In this document: positions 12,601-27,600 of the stretch, one piece after another
Position numbering within the stretch: position 1 is the first letter of the stretch
Layout: each line of letters starts with the position of its first letter
Assembly (NCBI GenBank): GCA_902702965.1
Contig: CACRXP010000145.1
Coordinates: 199,891-263,890, forward strand
Direction: 5' to 3'
DNA: 64,000 nucleotides
Source: Spirometra erinaceieuropaei
Taxonomy: Eukaryota; Platyhelminthes; Cestoda; Diphyllobothriidea; Diphyllobothriidae
The notes under the pieces: model-generated
Told to the model about the DNA's origin: nothing
What the model saw: the letters and a program-made list of their open reading frames with translations, nothing else
Databases searched by the model: none
Translations under genes and position numbers: made by a program

Positions 12601-15600
12601 GAATCGTCCTGGTCGACCACTTGCGAGACTATTGCGCTGCGACCGGCGCACCAATGCCAGGAGTCGCCAAACACACTCGCTGCATCCGTCAACGCAGACC
12701 ACACGCATTCATACACAGCATGGACTTATTTGGTTACATGTGTATCCACAACAACGGAGTTCACTGCAACATCTTCATACGTAGCACACCCTGTACGTCT
12801 ACCATCCCTCCCATTCCCAACCTAATCAACTGCCCATCGACCAGCACGCCCACCACTAGCAGCATCACAACGACAATCGAGTCAACACCCCCAAACCTAT
12901 CCTACCTGCATTGCCACCGCACGCCCACATCACGCCTCGGCCTGACCGGTCACTTGCGAATCCAACACAAAAAGACTAGCGAACTAGTGCCTGGAGTACC
13001 GATATACACTAGACGCAATCGCCTCAATACCCCTCACTGTCCTCCCACATTCAGCAATCGCATGAGCATATTAGGCCACATCCACCTCCATGAAAACCCG
13101 CGATGGAACACCGTCGGCTACACCATAAAACCGCATTTCTCCTCGCCAGTACCTACAACACACATGATCACGCCCAGCGTCACTCAAAGGGAGAAAGTAA
13201 TCTACAACTCTCACGTCAGTGGGAGGTGTGTTCTTCGGTTCCTTTTTCATGTGGCTCCTCTGCTGCATGCGTGATCCGAGCCAGAGTGCACTAGGCTCCG
13301 TCTGCATGTGGCCTCTAAGGTACTCCCAATCTATGAGATCCGAGCCACCTCCCCTTTCTCTTGCTGTGGGTAAAATCCTGGTCAGAGTGCATTTTCGATG
13401 CGGGGGTGTGATGGCACGCTTAGGCGCGGGTTTACATCGTGCCAGTCATATGCGTCCTCTCCCGCTTCCGTTATTATCGCCTCTGTTTTGACACCGGGCC
13501 CAGGCGAGGGAGGGGTACAGAGTGCAGTAGATTAAGCGAAAATGTACTGCCACTTTAATTCACGCGCAAGTCGCCGTCCCTGCCCTCACCCTGCTGTGGA
13601 GCACACTGTGGACATCGTGGGCAGCGATGATCGCGCTGTTACAGTTGGAATTGAGATGGGGAAAATCTACGGTTGCCACAGAAACAAAAACGTTTGTAAA
13701 CAGCGTAGAAATACTCCGGCTTGGGGACTGATAAGAGAAGTTTATTGTGAGGGAGCGCGCATCACCTAGGGGATTGATGGGCATCTTCTCAACAGCAGAC
13801 GCATCCAGGACCCAACACGGCTATTTACGATAGCAGTCCACAACCTGCTCTTCGCCGACGACTGCGCGCTCCACACCACGACCGAAAAGGACATGCAACA
13901 GAGCATGAACCTCTTCGCCGCCGATAACGCCAAACTAGGATCAGACCGTCGGCACAGGCAAAACAATGGTCACACACCAACCATCACCCAACACGGAATA
14001 CAGTTCTCGAATTAGCGCCAATGGCAGTCAACTCAAAACCGTGGGCAACTTCGCCTGTATAGGAAACGTACTATCGCGCATCATAGACGTTGACGACGAG
14101 GTTTCCCATCGAATCGTCGGAGTCAGCCAGGCCTTCGGTCGGGTGCAAGCCTCAGTGTGGAATCGTTGATGCCTTCAACTGAACACAAAACTGAAAATGT
14201 GCACGGTCGTCATCTTGACGACACTTATGTATGGCGGCGAACCCAGGACCCTCTACTCTAATCATGGCAGGAAACCCAACCACTTCCATCTCAGCTGTCT
14301 CCACAAAATATTTAGGCCGACATGGCAGGACAGGATCCCGAACACGGACGTCCTGGAACGAACCGGAATCCTTAGGACTCACGCCATGCTGGAGCAAGTG
14401 CACCACTACCACCTCGGTCCTAACTTGTCCTCAATGCGACCGCACATCCACCCCATACACCGGTCTGGTCGGTCACTTGCGAATCCATCGCACAGAGAAT
14501 GCCGAACTAATGCCTGGGGCACCACTATACACTCGTCGTATCCGCCTGAACTGTCCACGCTGTTCAAGCACATTCCTTCATTGCATGGGCCTACTAGGTC
14601 AGATGTGCATTCATGAAAACCTGAGGTAAATCACTGCAGATACGACCACATCAGGACACAATCCCCCACCAACATATGCATCACGCTTACACTCCACCAC
14701 AATTCCGCATAACCGGCACCTCTGAGAAATGTGCTTTTTCGTCTCTTTTCTCCGCATGGCTCCTTTGCTGCATGTGAGACCGGAGCGTTTTATCCCCCTT
14801 GTGTGTGTGAAGTCCTGACGTGTGCGTACGGGGGGCCAGGTCCTGTGTGTGGTACGCGCAGACGGGCTCTCTATCTGTCAGCCACTCCGTCCATTTCCGA
14901 CATCAGACATATGACAGGCTCGAGCGGTGACTGGGGCCTGGGAGTGGGAAGAGAGAGTGAGGTCTACGAGTCATCAGAGTTCCTTTACTATAAACAAGCT
15001 GATGCACTTAAAGTTATCGTGATGTGCTAAAAGCCGTGGCTAGGGAGGATGCCAACGGATGGGGTAGCTTGGATCTCGCAGTCAACCCGGTGTGTGTCTG
15101 TGTGGGGTGGTGAACTGGTAGACTGAGAGTCACGCTGCATTGGCTCCTTCTTAATATGGCCTCTACGAGACTCCCACTTAGTGGGATCAAAGCCGGATGT
15201 GGCAGCACGCCTAGGGGCGGCTCCGACCGCGCCAGCCGTCGCTCTTGTTGCAGTTCATTAAAATCCTGGTCCAACGATTGTCGTAAACAAGGGGTTGTGG
15301 TGGCACTTCTGGGGTGGGTCCTGCAGCGCCAGCCACCTGCGCGCTCTCCAGCCTCCGGTTTTCTTGGCTATGTCTTTATACCGGATCCTGAGGGGGGAGG
15401 AGAGAGTGCGGTAGATGCTGTGCAAGTCTACTAAGACCATAAACTAATTCAGGTACAGGTCCCCGCGCCTGCTCTCACCCTGCTGTGGAGCACACGGTGG
15501 ACATCGTCGGTATCGACGGTCGAACCGTAATAAATAGGTCATCCTGGTCTCATGACGAAGACGCCCGTAGAAAAGAAAGAAACGCACCGAGGAAAACAAG

Positions 15601-18600
15601 GTAACTGTGAAGAGGAAATGGCACCATCCATGCGGTGCCAAAGATCAGCCGACTGAGGGCCAGCAGAGCTAAAGTACTGGCGATGGCGATGATCAGTCGC
15701 CGTTTATAACGTCGCGAGGCCGGTGAGAGTCTGCGTGACAGCAGGGGAGAAGACTGAGAAGGAACCTCATCCTGCACCTCCGAAGAAGTCGCTTGGTACT
15801 CCAAAGCGGCCTGGCCTTCATCGGGTTCATTGAGGCAGCAGGTTGCAGACAGACCCATAGCCACGAAGATGACGGCAGTCACTACGGCGCTACTTCCGGA
15901 CCGCAATCCCCTTCGAGAGAAGGCAAAATAATTCCGACGGAGGGGTAAACAATACAGAGAGAGCCTTGCCTCTGTACTCGCGTCCGAGAATGAAAATAAC
16001 CAGGCTAACCTGTGAATCAGACTCGGCCTTAGTTAGCAGCACGAATCGACACTGAAATAGTAAAGTATAGGAGGACAACTCAGCCGGTACTCTGATCGTT
16101 TTGTCGCATGAAACATCTCCCAGGCGAGACAGAAAAAAATCTCCCTTTAACATCGAACGAATGGTTCGAGTAGCCATCTACCAGGGAAACCACCCAAACG
16201 CCAGTATGGCAGAAATGTAACTATTTGCATGTTTAAGTCATATTCAATTAGACCTTAGACCAACACAACGAATGACCAACCCACGTGAATCGATTAAGTA
16301 GTTTTGAAAACGGCATATTAATATACTTAGAAGTTCTCTTATCAGAGTTATGGAGGACATAATTCCCGCTTAAAATTGCTTTTATTGCATGCAGCCAACC
16401 GTACAAAAAGATTTTCTTATTCCTGAAATCTGATTTCTAGATGGAAAATGGTTCTTTTTCTATTCGTTCGACAACAGGTTGCTCTTTTCAGTGTTAGTTA
16501 ATCCCGGAAAAGCTACTAAACCGCGCGAAAAATAGTTCTCCGACCATCCAAAAACCCGCTGAAACGTTGTGTCAGGGTACAGCAGTCGCATGGAATGTAG
16601 TGGTTAAGGGACAAGTCTTGGCAGTTTCTGCATTCGAAGGCAGACGCCTCCGTACGCCTCTCCGAGACATTATTTTAATTTCCAAAATTTTATTAGGCGC
16701 AGATGGGTGATGTCTTATTGGATGGCGGAAAACATTCGGCATGACACAATATCACTATGATATGCGACCATTTTATAAATGGCCACATAACTAGATCGGT
16801 CCTCCACCGCGACTGACGGTAGTACCACTGCATGATCTGCGACCACCTCTTCTCCAGACCTATGATGCTGACTAATTTGCAGTCGGCCCACATGGAAGGC
16901 CATTTCACCATCAGTCGCGCGTGGACGCATTGGCGTAGTCCATAGCTCAGCTGAAGACCGGGTTCTGTCTTTCTTGGAGTGTCTGGCACCCAGGATACCG
17001 GCTGCAGCCTCGACCCAGCACGATCGCATCGCAGAAGCAAACAGAAGACGCCACTGGAGGCTGTTTCTGTGTAGACCAGGTATAGCGCAGTCGTAGAAAA
17101 CGGTACGCGTCGACTGCCAGTCAGAAAGGGGTGCGAGTGACGAGGGCGTGAGAGCCTACGCAATTATCATTAGTGGAAAATTAAATAGCCAAACTGTGAT
17201 TGACACCTGTGCTTGACTAGTCTTGATAATGCGACATTCGATCGAAGGTCTGATTGCATGAGTCGTGCCGTGTTGTGGTGTAGATGTCAGGCACAAGCAG
17301 TAGGCTGGAGTCAGGACTAGGGCATAAAAGTTCCTGGCTTCCTGATGTTGTGTTTAATTAGCACAGGTGGCGGCAACTATTCTCATCGTCAAGCCATTGT
17401 CTCACCGTTTTGAAGCAATTTTGGGATGGACTCTCTGCTATCCACTTTGCAAGACCACTTAAGAGATCTCTTTGCTTACAAACGTGCCCCATGTCTTAAA
17501 TAGCTACTTTCTGTCTTCGGTGAAAATGCCTACTTTTAGCTTGTTTTCCACTTCCGGACCTATGCTGGAACACCAATACAAGAAGCATTTTCTACCTTAG
17601 TTCTAGAATTTTAACAAAGTCGGCCGGACTCGGACCTTGTCCCAGATGCATAAGGGGTGGAAAGAGGGATTATGACCGATCCACCTCCAATCCACTTTCT
17701 CTTCTCACTATGGACAAACTAAAGCACCTCAAACCGCCAAAACGGACACAAGGTGTGGTTTAGCGGTTTGTAAACGACCGCCACAACAGCAACCACCCCT
17801 CCCCCAACATTATTCACTTAGAAAGTGAAATCACGCACTGTCTGGTAGGTCATATTAACTTCAAGAGTAACCTGATCTTTCTCAAACTACGAGAATGGAT
17901 TCAATGGTTCCGTAATACGGCCTGCATGGAAGCTTTCCTGGGTGGGAGATACGAAACTTAGGTTGTAGCCCAGTTCGAGTACATTTAGGTACCACCACAT
18001 GCAAGGCCTGCATAGGCCACCTCATCAGCCACCGTGTCCACACTATTTCCAGTCTCTAGACTTTGTATTGCCACCTAGAACGTGGTGGACGAATGAGATG
18101 GATACTGCGAAGATCCTCTTTACTATAATCATATACAGGTGCAAGTCACCACTGAGATCCCCCGACGGTGATAATCTTCATCGCCGACAGAAAAATAAAT
18201 ATTCGTTTGAAGGCCCGCCAATTGATCGACATTCCTCAGTGCTTGTCCGCTATTTATCAGCCAAGTTAAGGAATTTAAGTTTGCTATTATAATTCAATGT
18301 TAATTTGCGCATACAGTATAATATTTTGCGCCAATAAAACAGCCCTGATCGACGATCTGCGGGAGAAAAGGCCTTATCCTCAGTTAGGTAAGACAGTCAA
18401 AAAATCAACGGATTGTAAATTTCGCCACCTACTGTTCACGCAGAAACTAATGGAGCCAATTTCACCTCATTCAATTTGTTGCTTTCCTTACTTAAGTTAA
18501 AACTGTCTTTTCTCTTCTCTGCCTCAATGGGAAATATCAGATTACATTGATTAATTAGGTCAAATTCGTAGCTGTGGATGTGTTCTAGGTTAGTCAATGG

Positions 18601-21600
18601 TGTACGGTAAGCCACAATGCACCGCCAGGCTATTTATTTACAGACTGAACAGTGAGTACTTTGGTAGAGGGGTGCTCACCGATCGTGCTGCGGAACTAGT
18701 TTGTCCGGCTGTGCTTAACGGCTCTGTCTCGAGCCCAACCAGCAGCCACACAGCGGCGCGTAACATAGGCACAATAACATTGTCGACAGAGACAAGGGAG
18801 ACTGGAATGAAAATTTCTGGCCTATGAGTGCTTTTATAACCGGCAGGCACTTACATATAGAGTCCAAGTTGATCGGACTTCCAACAGAAGGGCTTGCCCA
18901 TGAGATAGAGCATACAGACGCTCGTATCAGTCCAGAGAACGAGGGCAGAGAAGAATGTAATCAAGAAACCCAGGAGAACGGTGGGATTCCATAAGAAAGC
19001 GGCCTGAAAGCAGGAAGCGGTACAATTGCGTAACGCAACCAGCATAAACAAGACTCTCCCACTTAGTTAAACTGCGATCAGAAGGGGTTAAACGATCAAT
19101 ACCGAGTGATGGTCACTCTACAATAAAGTGGGTCTTAAAGTTCTCGAGAACAATAAAACGTATATGACCGGCCCTAGTAATTTCAGTGATGGTAGAAGCA
19201 AATTTTGATGAGCTCATTCTTGCTATGGGCAAAATCCTCAGAGGCGGACGCGCTGAAACCTTTCGTCGCGCCATGGCATCGCATGACAAAAGGTAAAACT
19301 ACCAACGCGCACACCATCTTTAAACAGGGTACCTTGATCTACTTCCTGGAACTTTTTTAGAGTCAAGTTTGTACGGTTTTCGGCAACTAAATTGTTGCTT
19401 ACGAAAGCTATTCATATCAGCAAGCATACATGAGGACGGACATGGATAAATCAGCCAATAGTGACACCAAATTAGTGCCGGGTTGAGACCGTAGGTTCGG
19501 CTCGGAGAGGAAATCAATACGACAGGTAGACCGTCGTGACTGACGATGTCTACCGTGTGCAGACGCGGTGACTTGCGCATGAATTTAGTTTATAGTGAAA
19601 GAAGACTTGCGCAGCATCTGCCGCCCTCTCTCCTCCTTCATCTGAGTTCGATGTCAAGACATAGTCAAGAAGACCGGAGGTGAGAGAGGGCGCATGTGGA
19701 TGGCACGGCGAATGAACCCACATCTAGGCGCACCACTACGCCCTCGGAAACCAATACAACAATTAAAACTTAACGATGCCTTAGTTATAGGCGACTTAAA
19801 TTAACCTCTTTCTGGCTGACCTGGGTCACAGGATAGAACGAAATTCGCCATCAAAGCGCTTGCGGTCCGATAAGCTACTTGAAAATAGGCATAGCCTCAA
19901 AACGGACGGTGAGAAAATACGAGAATTATGTGACTGAGCGAAAATGAGTAAAAAGAATCAGTATTAGTAGCCATCGACATATTAAGGGGAGGTCACACAC
20001 GAAACGTTTGTAGGGTGCACTTAATGTGGGTGTTAACTTCTTTCGTTTCATATTAGTTTTGCCTCGTGTCTTTAAAGTGGAGGACGATTCGTGATAACCA
20101 TCTCGACGCTCGTGAGGTCTGATCTAAGATAAAAATAGCCAAACAGTCGTTTCTCTTCTTGCAACTAGTTCGGGTCAGGTTAGTTGATAAGATGTGTGAC
20201 TTGTTGATCCCTAATGCATTGTATAATACCAGGCGATATCACACTTTGTTTGGAAAATCATTTAACAACTGAAGAGAAGCATCGCAAGCAGAGGTCCCGA
20301 TGTAAGTACATTCCCCATTTATGAGAATTTCTAGGTGCATTTGTGATTTTGCTGTGGTCAACCACACACCCGATTTATGTATGGAAACGCACAAGACAGG
20401 TAACTTCACAACGTAGACGTAAAGCAAGCGTTTGGTCATTTAAGCACAATCTTTAAATTTTAACTCAAAACACCTAATTCTAACATGCGCGGTTAGTTCG
20501 CCGTTGGGACATTGTTTATCAACATCTCGCTCATGATGTCCTGGGTGGTAGACATTAGACGAACTTGCTGAAGCAAGGTAGACAGAAAAAAAACATGCCG
20601 AAGGACACTAGCATCAGGTTACAGGGAAAGACTATAATTTCTGGATGCTGTTCAGTAAACGATCACTGAGGGTGAGTAACTGCAGTTAACTAACTGGAGG
20701 ACAAAAAAGATCCAGTGAAACCAATATAACAGAAGGCTACGTTGTCATTAACAGCAAGAAGAACATCGATTTTTTCCGATCGGAAAGATGCGGACTACCC
20801 AAATGCAGTTTATTAATACTCTTCGCCGAATATAACTTTCCCCTACGATGACAGTGGCGTTCACGTAAACTGAGAAAAGCCTACAAAGAATCGGCGTGGC
20901 GCTTTCCTGAAATTCAATGAAGTCCCCCTGTTAAGGCACAGTCAACGCGATCGGCACTGCTACTAGTCAGGTGAACACACTGGTTCAATCTACGTGTACC
21001 ACAATAGGTTGCTGGCTAGTATAATTGCGGAACCAGGCTCCACACACTCGTATATTCATGCGGAGTGGAGGGAAGCTTTTCGCAGAATGCCTCGAGGTCT
21101 TTTAAGATATGTTACTTACCTCACCGCAAGTGTGGCGCTGTGGCATCACTCACTTTCCGTGCTGTTCACATACGCGGACACCCGACTGTTATCATCTCGC
21201 GTTTGCACACCACAGGACCATATAGTAAAGAGATGTGGGTGTAACGCTTGCCAAAATGACGCCAGACTAGGTGCATGAGTTCGAGGCATGCAAACTACCT
21301 GTTGAGAGGTAGACACTGGTCCTGATGTGCATCACCACTATTGTATCAAATGCAGGCGGAATGCCAATCAATTTACCTTCCATTTTTAAAGGTCATATGG
21401 GGCAATGAAAAAATATCAATCTTCGAAACCTTGAAGGGACAAATATGGGTCACATACACTACAACTTACAAAGGTGCAGCGTTTTTTGGTTATTAAACAC
21501 AGCATTGACAGGAAGAGACATGGGCTGACATACGCTTAGAAAACGCGGTGAAGTGTGAGGTGGTATGACCCCTGGATCGCTGGACGAAGCCAAGTGGACT

Positions 21601-24600
21601 GACAGGTTCACCGCCTCGGTTGTAACCACTCTTGTTTCTGGCATGATGAGGAGGCAAATAAGGCCTAGCACTTCAGAGCCGAGGATGATCCCGACGGGAA
21701 CCACAAAGCCAATCTCTTGAATGACTTTGCCTAGAGTGAGCAAAAAAGGGTTTACTCGGTGTATATGTCAGTTTGCGTCGGAGACTGATAAAAAGAAATG
21801 CTAAAACAAAACTACGTGTATTTTAAGGAAACGAATTGAAGTCCAAAAACGAAGTGGTAAACATTAGGTGATCTAACCCAGGAAATGTGGAGATCGGTAT
21901 TGGAGTTGGTGGTACGGCATATATTTGGTGTGGTTAGTTTTGATTTTAGAATTGATTGGAATCCCAGAAAGCATTTTTCTAGAGAAGAATTCATGTTAGG
22001 TCTGTTCAACTGAGGGGAAACAGGCAAAGAATCATGTAAGTGATCCCCTTAAGCCCGCCCATTTGTGGTAAGGCCAGATCAAATGCCCAGGCATTTAAAG
22101 GAGTATTTTGTTGTCTCGGGTGGGTGGAATTATATGTATAACATTGATCAAGTCAGATTCGAAGGAAATTCGTCGCAAATGGGAGGCTTCACAGTGATTA
22201 ATCGTCCTCTTGATTACGGATGTTAAAGAATGCTAAGTCGAGGCTCCTCAGAAACTCTATGAGTCGGTGGCCGGTTCTGCCTTTTCAGTTAAGTTAGCAC
22301 ATATCGGCATGACAGCACAATGCCCAATGAAAATGACGAATTTTTAAGATTGATTTTATTGGCTCTTATGTGGCAAGACAAGCTTGCATATGAGGATTTT
22401 GGTTAAGCGGGCGAAATTGGAAAAAAAACTCCAAACGACCTACCTGGCGCGTGCTCGCACTAACTGATGAGCATATCCAATTCCCAAAAGGCCACTGTTT
22501 TTAACCTAATAAGTCTAAATTCAATACCCGTGCAGAAAGACATGGACTCCTGCGCAGTAATGACACCCCCGCAACGGCATTCATTCCGTCGATTTTTACT
22601 AAGGTGTGAGGCACAAATAAACCTATCTTTACCAATGTTCAGGCAATCGAATACCATCAAGACAGTGCATTAAAAAACTGGTGTAGATGGCGGAACAAGG
22701 ATAAGGTTGAATTTGCCAACTTTACATACAGAGAGTACTGGGAACAAAGGCTATTAATATGAGCGATACATCGAACGGAAAAGAAAGATAGAATTGCTTT
22801 CACACATTACTAACTTACTGATAAATGTCATTTATGGGAAAATAAGTCTAATGAGATGGCAATCGTTGATGACTTCGCAGAACTCACCGGCAAAGTACTG
22901 GGTCAGGGCAAAGATACAACCAGTAACTCCATCAAACACGCCCATTAATATAAGGCGGCGTCGATCGGTGTTTAACTCTGATCGAGTCTGCAGCGTCTCA
23001 ACATACACCCTATCGCTCTCCGAATAACACACAGTTGAATTTTCTGAAGACACGGAGTCAGACTGAGACAAAACACGATCCACGGAGGCAGTGGATTTGC
23101 CCGCGCAGCCAACAGCCACATCGGAGATCATGGTAAAGGCCTGGATTCGAGCACACAAAAAGACTGACTTGAGTGAACAAATTATGGCACTATAATTAAA
23201 TAATGAATTATACTATCACAGCTAACTTCCTTCAAATGGCTGACAAGTAGCGGGAAAGCACTGAAGATTTCTCGGCCAACCACATGGTATTCAAACGAGG
23301 GCTAATTCATTAAAAACGACAAATAACATCAATATCCGGCGATCTCAGTGATGGTTTTCGCCTAAATGTGATTGTGGTAAAGGAGGACCTTCGTGGTACA
23401 CACTTCTTTCTGCCTTCCAACGCATGCTGTGTTTGAAGTAGTAAAGTAATGTCCAGACGACTAGAAATTGGCGTGAGAGCAGTGGCCGAGAAGAGCGGAT
23501 CCAGGCTTACGCGTGTGACACACTTTTCGATCTCTAAATTCACTTGGACTAGAGTACAAACCAGGTCTCGAATCCCCAAAGGAAGAGAATTGTCGTGAAT
23601 GCTATACGTTAAGGGGCCACTGAGCCCCGACCGGCAGACCGAGGAAAGTCCACTTACCCTGAAAGTTGGCTTATTGAACCTGACAACGCGTGCTGCGATG
23701 GCAGTCAGGTACAAGTTTCTAAACCATGTCCTTTATTCAGCCGCGGCAGTTTAAAATGCGTCAGTTTACCCATTATGAGGAAACGAAGAACTAGATTTGA
23801 TCTGAACCTGCCTTACTTCCTCTTTCCACCTTCTAAACAGTAGTGCCAAAGCCCCAGTCCAGCCGACTGGTTTCGAAATCTGGAGCTAAGATAGAAAACG
23901 CAGATTTGACTGCTTCGCTTGCGATAGGAGGTAATAACTAAGTTCTTGAAACATAGCTGTAAGCAAAAGACCCCTCGAGTGACCTTGCGAAGTTGGCTAG
24001 CGGAAAGCGTATTTCCAGGTTACCTCAAACGCCATGGAATGTAGACTTTCAAGTGAAAATAGTCCAAACTATCTGTGTTAATTGGTCACGGATACCGGGA
24101 AAACAGGAAATATTAGGTCATAGCCCCCGCTCCATCTACTGCTTCCACCTGACATCTACATCACGCCACAGCATGACTCATGCAGTCAGCGATGCTAGAG
24201 ATGCTGCGTTAGCAAGATTGGCCGAATACTGGTGTTAGTCTGTCTAGTCATTCGATTTTGCACTAGCGATAATGTCTCCCGCCATCACGACCTCGTCACT
24301 CGCGCCCTGTCCTGACTGGCAGTCGACGTGCATTGTTTACGGTGACTGCGCTCTAGCTGGTCTGCGCAGAAAAAGCCTCCAGTGGCGCCTCTTGTTTGCT
24401 TTTGCTGACTGGGGACGATGCGATCGTGATGGATCGGGGGTGCACCCATTATCCTGGCTGCCGGACACCCCCCAAAAAACAGGACCAGGGCGTTAACTGA
24501 GCTACGGGCTACCCCTGTGCATCCGCGATTGGCTGACAGTAGAAGTCTTCTCAACTGCCGGATAGGCAGGCCGTTGGATTTAAAGCGGAGGCGGTCGCGG

Positions 24601-27600
24601 ACCTTGTAGTGGTAATACCTTCAAATGTGGCGAAGCACCGTTCTGACAGAGCGATCGCCTGTATGCCAAGGTCACAATCATAGCGATACTGTGTCACGTC
24701 AAATGTTGTTCATCGCCCAACAAGACATCAGCCACCGCCGTTCGATACAATTTAGGCAACTTAAACTACTGGTTCGGCGGAGACGATAGTGATTCGCTTT
24801 CGAGTCCACGGAATGGTGGAACGAACTGCACATCGCAACCACTCTCCGGCACGTCGTTGTATGACCGGACGTTTGAACAAGGACGCATGCTCCGAACGCT
24901 CTGGGTGGATTTGGCTAGGGTAGCCTCCAGTAAGGTCAATGATCTCTGGCCTATAAAGAGCAGCACTGGCGGAAGAGTGTCTTTTTATACTGTGTATCCT
25001 TTTCAGTATTTATGTTTGGATATTTGTACACATTCAATTACACCGTATGGGAAAATGCACAAATACATTTTCCCGTTACTCATTTTATGGGATATCGTCA
25101 TTTAGAATTCGGAAATTTTTTACTCTAAAATGTTCACCTTTTTAAGGAATTTCTAAACGTTTGTTAGAGTATTCGCCTCGTCTAGTATCCAGTGCGTTAT
25201 TAACGGTGCCTCGGGAGCGTTCAGCGAATTTCCAGTAAGTTTAATCATTTTAGGGTCTTGAGAGTGTGTCTTCGCAATGACTTGAAGAGATACGTGCATT
25301 TACTTTATGAAAATGCATATGTAAGCTGGAAACCCCGAAGATAGCATGATCTTTCACAAACCTAACCACAGACTCTGAAAATGGCACAACATACAAAGAG
25401 CAGATTTTACAGTTGGTGTGTTATTGCGAGGAAAAGTATCGAATTTATATACTGCAGATGCGCAATCTCATAAAACGTTATTCAAAATTCTAAAATGTGC
25501 TTCCGATTCGAAGATATTACTTGAGTAGTGTTGTATTATTAACTGTCGCACAGCATAACTCCATGACACTTCAGTCACGTCAGGATGTCGGATTTTGGGG
25601 GCATTTGGTTTGGTCTGCCTGCAAAAATGCACTTTTAGATAACTGCTTGAGTACATAGTATGGCTTTCTCGTTGATTTTTGGTACTCTTATAAATTTAAA
25701 CACACTTTCCAGAAAACATTCGTTCTTGTGCTCATTTGGCAGAAAAGTAAGTCTCCTTTAAATTTTATACCTGAAGAAAATGGTAGTTGTCGATTCTAGA
25801 AAACATTTTAATCCCAAAATAACGATAAAAACTCCCTGCCGTTAAACTTACCGTCAGGTTTTTTAAACTACAAGCTGTATAAGCTCCGTGTAAAGAAAAT
25901 CATACGTTTCTATATGCTCCTAAGACGACAATGTTTTATGAATGGACATTTCATGGCCTTAAAATTCTCATAGCTATAAACTTCTTTAAAACAAGACGTA
26001 TTTTTTCCTCAGGTATAAAACTTTAAGGAAGCGTAATTTGCTACTAAAAAAGTACTAGAAAAGTGTTTTTGTGAATATTTTCGACTAAATACATTTGAAT
26101 TTATCTGGACATGGACAAGCTGTTATATCTACCATCGTGTGGCAGAATACCAAGATATTTCGGTCACGTCAAGGTGCCGGCTTTTGGATGCACTTCTTCC
26201 CGTCGGTTTTCAAATGCCTAACTTTTTGAAAAACGATAGCTAAAGTAGCATGATTTTCCTATTAATTCTCGTTACCTTCATACACTTAAACATGTTTTAC
26301 AGGGAACATACACAAAACTATTCTTTCCTGCATCAAGTTGGTAGGGAGTTATTTCTTTGAATTTTATACTTGAGGAAGTGGTGTTTTTCGGATTCAGAAA
26401 ACTTCTCGATTCCCGATCGATTTTGAACCCTACCTGCCGTCAAACCTGCATTCAGGGTTTCAAAACTACATGCCTCATATATTTCCCATGTGAGGGAAAT
26501 CATACATTTCTAAAGGCTATTAAGAGGGCAATGATTTATAAGTGGACATTCCACGGTCTTAGAAAATCTCATAATTTGAAACTTCTTAAAAGCTAAATAC
26601 ATCGTTTTCTCAAGTATAAACCGTGAAGAAGACATAATTTGCTATAAAATGAGTACAATAAAGAATATTTTCGTGCATGTTTTTTATTTAATATATCTGA
26701 AGTTATATGGGCATCGAAAATCAAGGGGGAAAATCACACTGCTAAAGAAGTCGTTTTTACGGAGTGTAGTTTCGCAGACGACCGGAAAGAAGTGCCTTCA
26801 AGAGCCGGAACCCTGACGTGACCGAAATATCTTGGTATTATATCGCAAGGGGATTAATATTACAATCCTACTTAAATAACGTTTTCGTGTAGGAAGCACA
26901 TTTCAGAACCTTGACGCAGCAATTTTTCATGAGTATTATTTAGCGGAAATGTTGTTGACTGATGACCAAAATGCTGCCATGTGCGAGGTAACCCTTAGGT
27001 AATCAGCGTGATAACCGGAATTAAGCAGCCTTTCTGGACTGATAGAGCACTTAGAAGTCCGTTCAGTATCGTGAACATCGGTTCCTATTACAAACTGAAA
27101 TATACAATAAAGACGCCCAGAACATGAAGTTTCAATATGTAAAGTGGGAGGAGGGTGTCGAGTCCAAACTGCTCGTGTGTAGCCTTGTGTTCGAAGTGAT
27201 GTAAGACACTTAAAAGATGGGTTAAAAGAGGTTAAAGAATAAACAGGTGAAAAATTCAGAGCCGACTGCTTCCAACAAACCACATCACCAAGTTCGGCAG
27301 GCCTCGAGGGTGCACAAAGACGCATCACAAGGGACAGTTCTAAAAGTTTGGACTGACTTTTTGCATTGGCGACTGCATGGCTTTAATAAGAATTGCGTAG
27401 GTGAGAATGTAAACTGTAGATGCTGATGTCAAAGTTCTCTACGTGATTTTGATGGCACATATGAGGTCCCACGGTGGTTAATGTCACCGGACAGAATTAA
27501 ACAGACTGTAAATTGAAACAAGCTCATCGTGTTTAGAAAGTTGGGGACTATGTGGGGCCTCGAGAAGACCAAACGGAAGGCGTTAGCTGAAGGGCATACC

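Noticed and set aside
23310..23714. Minus frame next to a perfect donor (CAG|GTAAGTGG)
   Set aside because: The peptide has no resemblance to the transporter, ends in phase 2, and would fall in the wrong order.
26936..27328. 130-codon minus frame
   Set aside because: No motif, no helices, mixed composition and no splice support.
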